Below are positions 9,925 through 22,598 of a stretch of 43,388 nucleotides of DNA, one piece after another. Position 1 is the stretch's first letter. Every line of letters starts with the position of its first letter. Location: the NCBI GenBank assembly GCA_036881865.1, contig JBAJNM010000013.1, positions 1 to 43,388 on the forward strand, read 5' to 3'. Position numbers and translations under genes: made by a program. The notes under the pieces were generated by a model. That model had not been told where the DNA came from, searched no databases, and saw only the letters and a program-made list of their open reading frames with translations. Origin of the DNA: Parvularculales bacterium (GTDB lineage Bacteria; Pseudomonadota; Alphaproteobacteria; JAPOUT01; JBAJNM01).

Positions 9925-11256
9925 ATGAACCGGCCTCTTGCCATTGTTACGATAATTACGTGCGTGAGCCTTGGCATCGCCGCAGGTGTTGGGTTTGTAC
10001 TCTTCACCCGCACCTCCCCTGCGGCTCTGGTCGTGGCTCAAAGCGCAGAGGTTGACGACAAAATTTATCGCCAACTCAATCTGCTCGGCGATATTTTTGA
10101 GCGCGTTCGTGAAGATTATGTAGAAAAACCGGAAGAGGAAGAGCTTATCAAATCTGCCATCAATGGCATGTTGAACTCTCTGGACCCCCATTCTTCATAT
10201 CTGGATGCCGAGGCTTATAAAGATATGAGAGAAAACACCAGTGGTGAGTTCGGAGGGCTTGGCATTGAGGTAACGCTAACAGATGGCGTTGTGCAAGTTG
10301 TATCTCCCATTGATGACACGCCTGCTCAACGGGCTGGTATGCAAGCGGGGGACAGAATTACTCATCTGGATGGCGAGTCCATCACCGGCATTACCCTTTA
10401 TGAAGCGGTCAAGAAGATGCGCGGAGAGGTAGGTGAAGAAATAGTACTCACCGTTGCGCGTGAAGGGATTACTAAACCGTTTAAAATCAAGATTGTGCGT
10501 GACCTTATCCGCATTCAGCCAGTCAAACACGAAGCCCGTGGCAATGTAGGTTATGTTCGCATCACTGTTTTTAATAACAACACTACGGAAGATCTTCACA
10601 AGGCGCTTGAGGAACTATCAGAAGAATTAGAGACAGATAAAGTTGCGGGCTATATTCTGGATTTGCGTAATAATCCGGGAGGGCTTCTCAATCAGGCGGT
10701 TTCCGTTTCGGATAGTTTTTTAGATCGCGGTGAAATTGTATCAACCCGGGGCCGTCAGGCCGGAAACATTCAGCGCTTTAATGCTAAAAAGGGAGATATG
10801 ACAGATGGCGCCCCTATTATTGTACTAATTAATGGGGGAGCTGCGTCAGCTTCTGAAATCGTTGCCGGTGCTCTGCAAGATCACCGACGGGCTACAATTT
10901 TAGGTACGAGATCTTTCGGCAAAGGCTCTGTTCAAACGGTCTCTCCCATCGGTGAGGGGGGTGCTCTTCGCCTTACAACAGGGCGCTATTACGTTCCGTC
11001 CGGTGAATCTATTCATGATCGGGGCATAGAGCCGGACATTGAAGTCAAGGCTGTCCTTAAAGAGGATGAAGACGCGGAGGTTGAAGCAAGGGCAGAGGGT
11101 GAAGAAGACGAAGATGAAACCAGCGCCGTTTACTATTATGTGCCCAGAGACAAAGAAGAAGACGCCCAGATTAATTACGCTATGAAACTGCTGCAGGCGG
11201 TTCAAGAAGAACGTCTCAAGGTTACAGAGGCATCAAACAACAATAACGTCAACTAA
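9925..11256 (+). CDS. ctpA: carboxy-terminal processing protease, S41 family
   Basis: 443-residue periplasmic serine protease with an N-terminal membrane anchor (about 7-28). A PDZ domain (about 95-180) contains FGGLGIEVTL and AGMQAGDRI. The catalytic core has NGGAASASEIVAGAL, with Ser310 as the likely nucleophile, and RSFGKGSVQT, with Lys333 as general base. An acidic tail (about 380-415) is rich in Glu/Asp. In alphaproteobacteria CtpA trims cell-wall enzymes or lipoproteins, consistent with its place after the EnvC-like gene. AAGGG lies 8 nt before the ATG. Confidence 0.95.
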   Translation: MNRPLAIVTIITCVSLGIAAGVGFVLFTRTSPAALVVAQSAEVDDKIYRQLNLLGDIFERVREDYVEKPEEEELIKSAINGMLNSLDPHSSYLDAEAYKDMRENTSGEFGGLGIEVTLTDGVVQVVSPIDDTPAQRAGMQAGDRITHLDGESITGITLYEAVKKMRGEVGEEIVLTVAREGITKPFKIKIVRDLIRIQPVKHEARGNVGYVRITVFNNNTTEDLHKALEELSEELETDKVAGYILDLRNNPGGLLNQAVSVSDSFLDRGEIVSTRGRQAGNIQRFNAKKGDMTDGAPIIVLINGGAASASEIVAGALQDHRRATILGTRSFGKGSVQTVSPIGEGGALRLTTGRYYVPSGESIHDRGIEPDIEVKAVLKEDEDAEVEARAEGEEDEDETSAVYYYVPRDKEEDAQINYAMKLLQAVQEERLKVTEASNNNNVN

Positions 11257-11267
11257 GACGTTCAGGA

Positions 11268-11774
11268 ATGTCTACCATCCAACGAGAGAATATGCCCTAC
11301 CGCCCCTGCGTTGGCATTATGTTAATCAATCAGGAGGGCCTGGTATGGACAGGGCGACGGTCTTCTTTGGCCGGCGCTCCCCCGCTCGCTCAACCCTGGC
11401 AAATGCCTCAAGGCGGCATTGATGAAAACGAAACCCCTCTTGAGGCGGCTTTTCGTGAATTAAAAGAAGAAACCGGCACCAATGAAGCACAGGTTTTAGC
11501 CGAAACACCGGAGTGGCTCTACTATGACCTCCCTGACGAAAGCCTCGGTTGGGCACTTAAGGGTAAATATCGTGGCCAAAAACAAAAATGGTTTGCTATG
11601 GACTATCAGGGGCAGGATGAAGTCTTTAATTTAGGAACGGGTAACAAGGCCGAATTTGACCAATGGGCATGGCGTCCGGCACAAGAGCTGATTCACATGG
11701 TAGCCTCTTTCAAACGCGAGGTCTATGAACAGGTTGTCGCAGAGTTTGCCTCTCTCCTGCAACAGAGAAACTAA
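11268..11774 (+). CDS. rppH: RNA pyrophosphohydrolase (Nudix)
   Basis: 168-residue Nudix hydrolase of the RppH/NudH type. It removes pyrophosphate from mRNA 5' ends and so starts decay by RNase E. The Nudix box begins at about residue 49: GGIDENETPLEAAFRELKEE, then TGT. The N-terminal YRPCVGIMLIN and the W/Y-rich DLPDESLGWALKGKYRGQ...KWFAM match RppH. ATG 11268 is used; Met9 is an alternative. It follows ctpA by 11 nt, and its stop overlaps the convergent atpC stop by 4 nt, leaving no room for a terminator. Confidence 0.95.
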   Translation: MSTIQRENMPYRPCVGIMLINQEGLVWTGRRSSLAGAPPLAQPWQMPQGGIDENETPLEAAFRELKEETGTNEAQVLAETPEWLYYDLPDESLGWALKGKYRGQKQKWFAMDYQGQDEVFNLGTGNKAEFDQWAWRPAQELIHMVASFKREVYEQVVAEFASLLQQRN

Positions 11775-12178
11775 ATATCCAAAGCATCCCTTAGCTGGCG
11801 CAACTGGTCAAGATTCTGCCGGGCACGTTCACGGGTGGCGTCATCTTTAGCATCGGCAATATCCTCCTCCGTATTACGGATATGCTGATCTAACGTCTCA
11901 GCGTTCAAATCTTCAAGGAGAATGGCCTCTTCCGCCAGCATGGTCAGATCACCTCCCTGTTTAACTTCCGCAAAACCACCCCGCACAAAAACACGACGTT
12001 CCTCACCTTCCGTACCTTCAATATGCAAAACGCCCGGACGTACCACCGTCATCACCGGCGCATGGCCAGGCAAAACGGCAAAGTCTCCCTCCACACCAGG
12101 GGTAACTACCATTCTCACCGGCTCTGAAATCAGAAGACGTTCCGGTGAAACTAAATCAAAGTGCAACCCTTCAGACAT
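11771..12178 (-). CDS. atpC: F1 ATP synthase epsilon subunit
   Basis: 135-residue epsilon subunit of the F1 rotor stalk, which couples and regulates catalysis. The beta-sandwich domain starts LHFDLVSPERLLISEPVRMVV and contains GDFAVLPGHAPVMTVVRPG. The C-terminal helical hairpin (about 90-135) is rich in Ala/Asp/Arg. It is the last gene of atpHAGDC; its ATG directly follows the atpD TAA. It ends tail to tail with rppH. Confidence 0.96.
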   Translation of the reverse strand: MSEGLHFDLVSPERLLISEPVRMVVTPGVEGDFAVLPGHAPVMTVVRPGVLHIEGTEGEERRVFVRGGFAEVKQGGDLTMLAEEAILLEDLNAETLDQHIRNTEEDIADAKDDATRERARQNLDQLRQLRDALDI

Positions 12179-13618
<1,440 letters not shown>

Positions 13619-13683
13619 CTATTCTATCGACCTGTTCTACCGGCTGTTTTACATTTGTTTCAAATTTGAATTCACAGCTTATA

Positions 13684-14592
13684 TCACAACGCTTCTGCGC
13701 CGGAGATGATTTCTATCAATTCACGTGTAATCATTGCCTGACGGGTGCGGTTATAAGTAATGGTCAGCTTATCAATCATCTCACCGGCGTTGCGAGTGGC
13801 ATTATCCATAGCCGTCATACGCGCTCCTTGCTCACTGGCAGCATTTTCCAAAAGTGCACGGAATATCTGCACCGCTACATTACGTGGCAAAAGAGCGTGG
13901 AGGATTTCTTCTTCATCCGGCTCATAATCAACTGCCGCTCCATCCGGAGGCAGAGCCGTGCTAACCTCATTTTCACTGTCTTCACCATCCTCACCCGTGA
14001 TGGCAGCCGGAATAATCTGCCGCGCCATAGGCTCCTGAGCAATGACCGAACGAAATCGCGAATAAAACAGCGTACAAACGTCAAACTCGCCCGCTTCAAA
14101 CATGGCCAGCACACGATCCGCAATACCCTTAGCTTCGGAAAAGCCAATATTTTTGACAGTGGAAAAATCAACCGTATCCACAATCTTCCCACCCATCTCA
14201 CGCTTAAGCGCATCGCGTCCCTTTTTACCTATACAGATAATTTTAATCGTTCGCCCCTGCTCCATAAGAGAACGGGCATGGTCCCGTGCCTTGCGCGCAA
14301 TGGAACTGTTAAACCCCCCACACAACCCCCTATCAGCAGTAGCTACCAATAACAGATGAACATCCTCACGGCCCGTTCCAACCATCAGTGGGTGACCGTC
14401 GTCACGACCTTCCATAGCATAAGCGAGGTTCGTCATAACCCGCTCCATACGTTCCGCATAAGGGCGTGCCGCCTCAGCCGCCTCTTGAGCACGGCGCAGT
14501 TTAGAAACCGCTACCATCTGCATGGCACGTGTAATTTTGCGTGTTGCAGCAACGCTACCAATGCGATTCCTCAGTTCCTTGAGGCTTGGCAT
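13684..14592 (-). CDS. atpG: F1 ATP synthase gamma subunit
   Basis: 302-residue central-stalk subunit. The N-terminal helix [20 protein letters not shown], the middle [15 protein letters not shown] and the C-terminal [20 protein letters not shown] are all family hallmarks. About residues 195-230 form an acidic, Asp/Glu-rich insertion; variation here is known in alphaproteobacteria. AAGGGG lies 7 nt before the ATG. It lies between atpA and atpD in the usual order. Confidence 0.97.
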   Translation of the reverse strand: MPSLKELRNRIGSVAATRKITRAMQMVAVSKLRRAQEAAEAARPYAERMERVMTNLAYAMEGRDDGHPLMVGTGREDVHLLLVATADRGLCGGFNSSIARKARDHARSLMEQGRTIKIICIGKKGRDALKREMGGKIVDTVDFSTVKNIGFSEAKGIADRVLAMFEAGEFDVCTLFYSRFRSVIAQEPMARQIIPAAITGEDGEDSENEVSTALPPDGAAVDYEPDEEEILHALLPRNVAVQIFRALLENAASEQGARMTAMDNATRNAGEMIDKLTITYNRTRQAMITRELIEIISGAEAL

Positions 14593-14610
14593 AACTCCAC
14601 CCCTTCCCGA

Positions 14611-16790
<2,180 letters not shown>

Positions 16791-16944
16791 CTTGCAGGAG
16801 CCTCCGAAGACCCCCGTTTCGTACCACACGGTGCACCAGAGTGCAACACAAGGCCACCAAAATAGGCCACACTACGATGGTACTCAGGGCGGTCTCAAAT
16901 CTCCCACCGGCCTTCTTTATTTGTTCTCTACTCTAGGGTGAATC

Positions 16945-17525
16945 TTACCGGTATTGAGCCTCGGTAAGCCGCCAATAGGCTCTGGTGTCCTTAAGGACCT
17001 CATTCTTCCGAATAAGGTCAAAAGGTGTATCTCCCGATTTGTTTTGCACCGCGCCATCGGCCCCATGATCCAGCAATAGTTCAACTACCGCCGATGTTTC
17101 GCTATTCTCCGCTGCCCGATGCAAGGGTGTAGAGCCCCATCCATTACGGGCCTCTATATCAGCTCCATGGTCCAGTAGCAGTTTCACCACCGCTGATGCG
17201 CTACTAAACCACGCCGCCCAATGCAGGGGCGTGGACCCATCCTCGGCACGATCTTCTATATCGGCTCCATTGGCCAGTAAAAATCCAGCACTGCCGGTGT
17301 TTGGGTAATTACTGCCGCCAAACACAGAGGCGTGACCCCCTCCTCATCGCGGGCGTTAATATTCGCTCCACCTTTGAGAGCGGACTCTACATCCGCCGCC
17401 GTGGCCATCTGCCAAAACTCCGCATTCAAAAACACATTACCTTGATCATCTTGCACCTGAAAGAGATATACCAAGATGGAAAATAAAAACAGACACCCCA
17501 GAAAGACACTCGCTTTTGTTCTCAT
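16945..17525 (-). pseudogene. ankyrin-repeat exported/anchored protein, single-base frameshift
   Basis: Two adjoining frames form one ankyrin protein. The first frame (from ATG 17525, with AAGGAG 8 nt upstream) has a hydrophobic N-terminus (about 7-23), then DEEGVTPLCLAA and PAVLDF. The second frame resumes with LLANGADIEDR and carries two further full repeats (STPLHWAA, STPLHRAA) and a final partial one. Adding one base to the A-run at 17279-17283 (a T-run in the mRNA) joins them. It also restores the broken repeat to 32 residues, exactly the length of its neighbour. The intact product would be about 193 residues. This is either true decay, phase variation in the homopolymer, or a sequencing error. 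It lies between alaX and atpH. Confidence 0.75.
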
Positions 17526-17593
17526 GTTTTATTCTCCTTCTTCAGGTTGCGTTTTTCAATGATGGTGTCCAACCGGAAATCATTTTGTCTCTT

Positions 17594-18322
17594 TCAAGAA
17601 AACGCTATAGTAAATCGCCGATTGTGACGGCTTTTTTTTTCTATTTTTCTGCACGTCACGTCACCTATCTCAGATAGTCGAGATACATGCGTCCCCCCAC
17701 AGGGCTGGAGGTCAACACCCTCAACCTCAACCATGCTGATGCCGCCATCAATCACCGGAGGGGTAACCGCTGCCGTACGTACAAATTCTTCAATTGTCTT
17801 TTCAACGTTTTCGGTAATTCGAAACTGCCGCACCGGAGAATCTGCAGCAATAAGTTTGTTGAGCAATTCCGTTACTTCAGCTTTGTTAATGGTGGATTCC
17901 GGCATATCCAGATCAAGCCGTGCCTTTTCTGCGCTGATGCCGCATCCGGTTACCCTGACAGGAAGCAGGCTGCATAATAAATGCAAACAGGTGTGCATCT
18001 TCATATGTGCATATCTTCGATCCCAGTCAATCTCACCCCCCACTGACACTCCGGGTTGGACGGCAAGGTCGGCGTCTTCACAGCGATGCCAAATCTTTAA
18101 AGGGTGGCTTTGATCAGAGAAAGTGTCGGCAACAACGACAGACTGCCCATTGATCAAAAACCGCCCGGTATCGCCCTTTTGTCCTCCTCCCCCCGGATAA
18201 AAACATGTTTGATTCAATGCGATTTCGTTTCCCCGCACATCAACAATTTCACCTTCAAAAGATTGAAGATAAGCATCATCCTCAAACAACCGTACCGTTC
18301 TGTTTTCATTTTCCATTATCAT
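17594..18322 (-). CDS. AlaX-type alanyl-tRNA editing protein
   Basis: 242-residue stand-alone homologue of the AlaRS editing domain. It hydrolyses Ser- or Gly-tRNA(Ala) in trans. The N-terminal part contains LNQTCFYPGGGGQKGDTG. The zinc-site motifs are the HxxxH in MHTCLHLL (the family usually has HTAxHLL, so Cys replaces Ala) and CGGTHV near residue 215. ATG 18322 has GGAG 7 nt upstream. It lies downstream of priA and upstream of the broken ankyrin gene, an unusual insertion between priA and the atp operon. The C-terminus lies over an A-rich run that could be slippery. Confidence 0.88.
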   Translation of the reverse strand: MIMENENRTVRLFEDDAYLQSFEGEIVDVRGNEIALNQTCFYPGGGGQKGDTGRFLINGQSVVVADTFSDQSHPLKIWHRCEDADLAVQPGVSVGGEIDWDRRYAHMKMHTCLHLLCSLLPVRVTGCGISAEKARLDLDMPESTINKAEVTELLNKLIAADSPVRQFRITENVEKTIEEFVRTAAVTPPVIDGGISMVEVEGVDLQPCGGTHVSRLSEIGDVTCRKIEKKSRHNRRFTIAFS

Positions 18323-18408
18323 TGCAAGGCTCCTTCACGGACTAAAGGTCAGGCTCTATCGTATAGTAGCACCCTCGTATTAGTGGGTACCTTACAAAAA
18401 AACCACCC

Positions 18409-20640
18409 TTAAAAGAAACTCCATGGATCAACATCCACCACCACCCGCACAGAGGATGGTGCCTTCGCCAGAGCAAACCAATCCTGCACATAAGCTTGCA
18501 CTTTGACATGTAGGTCGGCCTTTACCAGCAGACGATATCTATGTCGCCCCCGCAGCCACGCCATAGGGGCCGGAGCAGGACCCAGCACGCGGACTCCCTG
18601 AGCCTGAGGGGCCGTATCCGTCAAGGTCTGCGCAAAATTTGCCACCGCAGCCTCATCACGCCCGGACACCACAAGAGCCACTAAGCGTCCGAAAGGCGGC
18701 AAAGCGGCGTGCTCCCGCGCCTCCCATTCGGCACGAATAAAATTCTCGCGCTCTCCCGCCGCCAATGCCTCCATAACCGGATGCGACGGCATCCACGTCT
18801 GTAACAACGCCCAACCCGGTTTATCCTCACGACCCCCACGTCCCGCTACCTGATGCAACATCTGATAGGTCCGTTCAGCAGCCCGCAAATCTCCGTTAGC
18901 AAGGCCCAGATCGGCATCCGCAACGCCAACAAAAACCAGACGCGGAAAATGATGCCCCTTGGCTACCAACTGAGTGCCAACGATAATGTCCACCTCGCCG
19001 TTGGTGATTTTTTCAAGAGCCTCCCGATGGGCGGACGCTCCACGCAGATGATCTGACGACATCACCAAAAGTCGTGCCTCCGGCATGAGTGCCGTCAATT
19101 CTTCAGCAACCCGCTCCACCCCCGGACCGCACGCCACAAGACTATCTGCAGCATCACACTCAGGGCACACATCAGGTACTCTTAAACGGTGACCACAATG
19201 ATGACATTGGAGTTTTGAACCTTGTCTGTGAGTAACAAGCCAGGCATCACAATCGGGACAGACTAAGCGATACCCGCACTTCCGGCACAACATAAGAGGC
19301 GCATACCCCCGCCGGTTAAGAAACACCATAGCCTGCCGGTCTGAGGCCAGAGCCTTCTCAAGCCCCTCCATCAAGGCAGGAGCCAGCCATCGCCCGGACG
19401 GTGGAGGATCAAGGCGCATGTCAACAAGGTCAATATGAGGTGGGGGAGCCCCCCCATGGCGATGGCCTAAAATCACACGTCCATAGCGGCCTCGATTACT
19501 GTTTACCAATGTTTCCAACGAAGGTGTTGCCGAACTCAACACGATGGCAAACCCATCCAACGAGGCGCGTGCCACCGCCATATCCCGCGCCTGATAGATG
19601 ACGCCATCCTCTTGTTTGAAAGCGGCATCATGCTCTTCATCTACCACAATCAAACCCAGATCAAGCCACGGTAAAAACAACGCCGAGCGAGCCCCCACCA
19701 CAAAACGCGCCTCACCACAGGCAACTGCACGCCAAATCCGCCGCCGTTCGTTTATACCCAGACCCGAATGCCAGCACAAAGGCGCACATCCAAAACGCGC
19801 CTCAAAGCGTTCCATAAACTGAGATGTCAGAGCAATTTCAGGAACCAAAACCAACCCCTGCCGCCCCTCTCGCAATGCAGTCGCTACCGCCTCAAAATAA
19901 ACTTCCGTCTTGCCGGATCCCGTCACACCATCCAACACCGTAGCGCTGAACCCATCCGCTAACACTCTGCAGCGCAAAACATCAACCGCCTCTTGTTGCT
20001 GATGAGATAAATCCACGCCGCTATGGTCAGGGTCCGGTATCGGTAAAGGCGCTTCTTCTATCATCACACGATGTATAACGTCATGTGATACAAGCCCCCG
20101 TATTACCGTAAGGGACACTCCTGCCGCTTGCGCCAGCGCCGACGCTGATAAGGGTCCTTCTTGTAAAACCTCCAACACTCGGCGGCGGGCAGGAGTCATC
20201 TTTATTGATGAAATATCAGTATTTGTCTCACGCAACGCATAAGCCCAATCCCCCCTCTGCCCTTCAAGAGCGGCAGGTGTATTAAGCACCAAGCGCAAGA
20301 CCGCACCCGGCATCGCAAGGGTATAGGCGGCTACCCAATCGACAAACCGGCGCGTGGCCTCCGTTAAGGGTGGTGCATCCGGCCGTGCAGCTACATCTTT
20401 CAAGCGGTGGGCGGCAACCTCGCCACCGGCCCCCAAGGTCCAGACCACTCCCACCACTTCCCGCCGCATCCCCCATGGAACCCGCACAATATCCCCCGGT
20501 GCTAAGACTTCAGACGATAAGTAATCATAAAGCCCCCGTGCACCCGGCCCGGCCACAGCAGGCAGAACCCGCACACACCCACCGCCCTTTATGGGATCAG
20601 GGATAGAATCAGAGATATAATTGGGAGCATCTGGCATCAT
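18409..20640 (-). CDS. priA: primosomal protein N' (replication restart helicase)
   Basis: 743-residue PriA, which recognises stalled forks and reloads the replisome. In order: an N-terminal DNA-binding domain ([19 protein letters not shown]), the helicase core with Walker [14 protein letters not shown] and DEEH box [12 protein letters not shown], and two zinc motifs in [17 protein letters not shown] and [19 protein letters not shown]. Then [23 protein letters not shown] and the C-terminal domain. Length and motifs are complete. It is divergent from the transaldolase gene, with 61 bp between the two starts; this pairing is common in alphaproteobacteria. Confidence 0.97.
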   Translation of the reverse strand: MMPDAPNYISDSIPDPIKGGGCVRVLPAVAGPGARGLYDYLSSEVLAPGDIVRVPWGMRREVVGVVWTLGAGGEVAAHRLKDVAARPDAPPLTEATRRFVDWVAAYTLAMPGAVLRLVLNTPAALEGQRGDWAYALRETNTDISSIKMTPARRRVLEVLQEGPLSASALAQAAGVSLTVIRGLVSHDVIHRVMIEEAPLPIPDPDHSGVDLSHQQQEAVDVLRCRVLADGFSATVLDGVTGSGKTEVYFEAVATALREGRQGLVLVPEIALTSQFMERFEARFGCAPLCWHSGLGINERRRIWRAVACGEARFVVGARSALFLPWLDLGLIVVDEEHDAAFKQEDGVIYQARDMAVARASLDGFAIVLSSATPSLETLVNSNRGRYGRVILGHRHGGAPPPHIDLVDMRLDPPPSGRWLAPALMEGLEKALASDRQAMVFLNRRGYAPLMLCRKCGYRLVCPDCDAWLVTHRQGSKLQCHHCGHRLRVPDVCPECDAADSLVACGPGVERVAEELTALMPEARLLVMSSDHLRGASAHREALEKITNGEVDIIVGTQLVAKGHHFPRLVFVGVADADLGLANGDLRAAERTYQMLHQVAGRGGREDKPGWALLQTWMPSHPVMEALAAGERENFIRAEWEAREHAALPPFGRLVALVVSGRDEAAVANFAQTLTDTAPQAQGVRVLGPAPAPMAWLRGRHRYRLLVKADLHVKVQAYVQDWFALAKAPSSVRVVVDVDPWSFF

Positions 20641-20701
20641 AGGGTCAATGTGTCCTATAACAGGCTACACCGTCAAAGAGCCAATAAGGGAAAATCCGTT
20701 T

Positions 20702-21358
20702 ATGCAATTTTTTGTTGATACCGCCGATGTAGCAACCATCCGCGATTTAGCCGAAACCGGCATGGTAGACGGTGTTACCACCAACCCATCTCTGGTAGCC
20801 AAGGCAGGAGGAGATTTTTTTGCCACGCTGGCCGATATCTGCGCCGCCATTGATGGCCCTGTCAGCGCCGAGGTCACGGCCACCGACACGGAGACTATGG
20901 TTGCCGAAGGGCACAAACTAGCCAAAGTTGCCGAGAATATTGCCATCAAAGTGCCCCTTACATGGGAAGGGCTTAAAGCCTGTCGTACGCTTGCCGACGA
21001 CGGTCATATGGTAAACGTCACGTTATGTTTCAGTGTTGCCCAAGCGCTGTTGGCAGCCAAAGCGGGAGCTAGTTTTATATCGCCCTTTATCGGACGACTG
21101 GATGACACCGGGCAAAATGGCATGGCATTGATTGGTGATATTCGCGCCATATACGACAACTACCCCGCTCTTAAAACTGAAATTCTAGCAGCCTCCATTC
21201 GCCACACCGATCATGTGCGTGAGGTCGCTCTTGCGGGTGCTGATATTGCCACTCTCCCTCCTGAGGTTTTGCGCACTCTCGCTCATCATCCCTTAACGGA
21301 TAAAGGGCTTGCCATTTTTCTGGATGACTGGAAAAAAACCGGACAAACTATTCTTTAA
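20702..21358 (+). CDS. small transaldolase / fructose-6-phosphate aldolase family
   Basis: 218-residue TalC/FSA-like TIM-barrel aldolase of the pentose-phosphate pathway. It carries [33 protein letters not shown], the Schiff-base lysine in [12 protein letters not shown], and [14 protein letters not shown] 20702 is chosen because it gives the canonical N-terminus; the frame is open to 20621 inside the priA overlap. Whether the real activity is transaldolase or F6P aldolase cannot be read from the motifs. It ends 24 bp from the convergent rodZ-like gene. Confidence 0.93.
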   Translation: MQFFVDTADVATIRDLAETGMVDGVTTNPSLVAKAGGDFFATLADICAAIDGPVSAEVTATDTETMVAEGHKLAKVAENIAIKVPLTWEGLKACRTLADDGHMVNVTLCFSVAQALLAAKAGASFISPFIGRLDDTGQNGMALIGDIRAIYDNYPALKTEILAASIRHTDHVREVALAGADIATLPPEVLRTLAHHPLTDKGLAIFLDDWKKTGQTIL

Positions 21359-21382
21359 GGGGTTATCCGGTGAGCAATGGGA

Positions 21383-22312
21383 TTATGAGTCCTTGCGGAG
21401 CTCAGGGTACGCCGTGCGTAGCTCATCGTAACCTAACGGATAGTCAATAATAATTTGACCCACAACCCCCGCAGGCCCCAAGCGGCGGCCTGCCACCTCT
21501 AAAACCAGAGCGCCCGCATCCTGCGTACTAAAAAAAGCAGGCAGGTCGCTCATAGACACTACAAAATACTCTCCAGCAGACAAAAAATCATTCAACAAAA
21601 CATCACCCGTACTTGTCTCAACACGCACCCAGACTTCACCCGTAGCGTGAAGAACAATCGGATAGGTGATCCGACCGGTTAGGATAGCATCCGCCTTACC
21701 TTCTTTTGGCTTTGAAACCTCAGAAAAAGAGAGAGAAGACGAAGGAGTTAAGGCCAACGCCTGACCGGAAACAGGGGGTGCATCAGTTGAATCATCCACC
21801 ACATCATCTGTCTTAGCGTTTGTTGAATCCTTCTCAACCATCGGCGAGTAATCACTCACCTGAGGATATTCAAACGTTTGCCACTCTACCTTATCGGCCG
21901 TTGCAAAAATCCAACCGCTATAAATTACAGTCGTCAAAAACGCCGCCACTAAAGTATACGGAACGCCCCTCACACGACTATCATAATTGAGACGTACGAA
22001 ATGCTCTGATGTGAATTTATGATTATACTTTAACTTTGCCTTTAGGCGGCGCTCTTCCGAGCCGGGCCCGCGATAGACAGCAACAAGCGCCTCAGCGTCA
22101 AGACCCAACTCAGCAGCGTAACAACGTAAAAACCCAAGGGTGTAAACCCGTTGGGGCAGATAATTCCACGCCTCACATTCCAGCGCCTGCAAATGACGAG
22201 AGGGCACATGAATCCGCGCGGCAATAGAATCAATAGTCTCCCCGCGTGCCTCTCTGGCTTGCCTGAGCGCCTCTCCAATCACGCCGGGGGCTTTCTGGTC
22301 ATCCTTTTTCAT
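21383..22312 (-). CDS. RodZ-like HTH transmembrane protein
   Basis: 309-residue protein with the RodZ layout. An N-terminal cytoplasmic helix-turn-helix (about 10-80: IGEALRQAREARGETIDSIAARIHVPSRHL...QRVYTLGFLRCYAAELGLD) is followed by a basic segment, one transmembrane helix (about 117-136), a low-complexity Ser/Thr/Asp linker and a C-terminal DUF4115-like beta domain (about 220-300). RodZ links MreB to the cell-wall machinery and sets cell width. ATG 22312 gives the canonical start. The order ptsP then rodZ-like is seen in related genomes. A 70-codon ORF upstream overlaps its start by ATGA. Confidence 0.82.
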   Translation of the reverse strand: MKKDDQKAPGVIGEALRQAREARGETIDSIAARIHVPSRHLQALECEAWNYLPQRVYTLGFLRCYAAELGLDAEALVAVYRGPGSEERRLKAKLKYNHKFTSEHFVRLNYDSRVRGVPYTLVAAFLTTVIYSGWIFATADKVEWQTFEYPQVSDYSPMVEKDSTNAKTDDVVDDSTDAPPVSGQALALTPSSSLSFSEVSKPKEGKADAILTGRITYPIVLHATGEVWVRVETSTGDVLLNDFLSAGEYFVVSMSDLPAFFSTQDAGALVLEVAGRRLGPAGVVGQIIIDYPLGYDELRTAYPELRKDS

Positions 22313-22521
22313 CTCAATCCAATGTCGGGTGTCCCATGACCAAGCATAACACACCCACTCTCAATCTTACCTAGCACGGCCTCAAACGGATTGTAGGTAA
22401 TGCGCCTACCTTTTTCAATAAGCCCCCTAATAGAAATTAAGGGACGGATGGTAGGCTTTCTGTGAAAAGCTTCCATAACAACCAAAAAAATGGGCATATA
22501 GACAGCCCACAACCACAACAT
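22309..22521 (-). CDS. possible small membrane protein overlapping the rodZ-like start
   Basis: A 70-codon frame whose first ~19 residues are hydrophobic (LWLWAVYMPIFLVVMEAF); the rest is basic and unrecognised. Its TGA overlaps the rodZ-like ATG as ATGA, the geometry used for coupling elsewhere in this window (proB/proA, rsfS/rlmH). No Shine-Dalgarno precedes ATG 22521, and I know no family. It may be chance. Confidence 0.2.
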   Translation of the reverse strand: MLWLWAVYMPIFLVVMEAFHRKPTIRPLISIRGLIEKGRRITYNPFEAVLGKIESGCVMLGHGTPDIGLR

Positions 22522-22598
22522 ACCAGACGTAGTATCTTTATGCTACAACCAACTCGGCCGGAACCAAACATCACAGATGTCCTCTATCACGGTCGCCC

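Noticed and set aside
16830-16944. Possible atp operon promoter on the minus strand (TTGAGA about 18 nt before TAGTGT)
   Set aside because: Both hexamers are poor matches and several equally weak alternatives exist in the same gap.
18360-18420. T-run behind priA (minus strand) as an intrinsic terminator
   Set aside because: Seven Ts are present but no stable stem precedes them.
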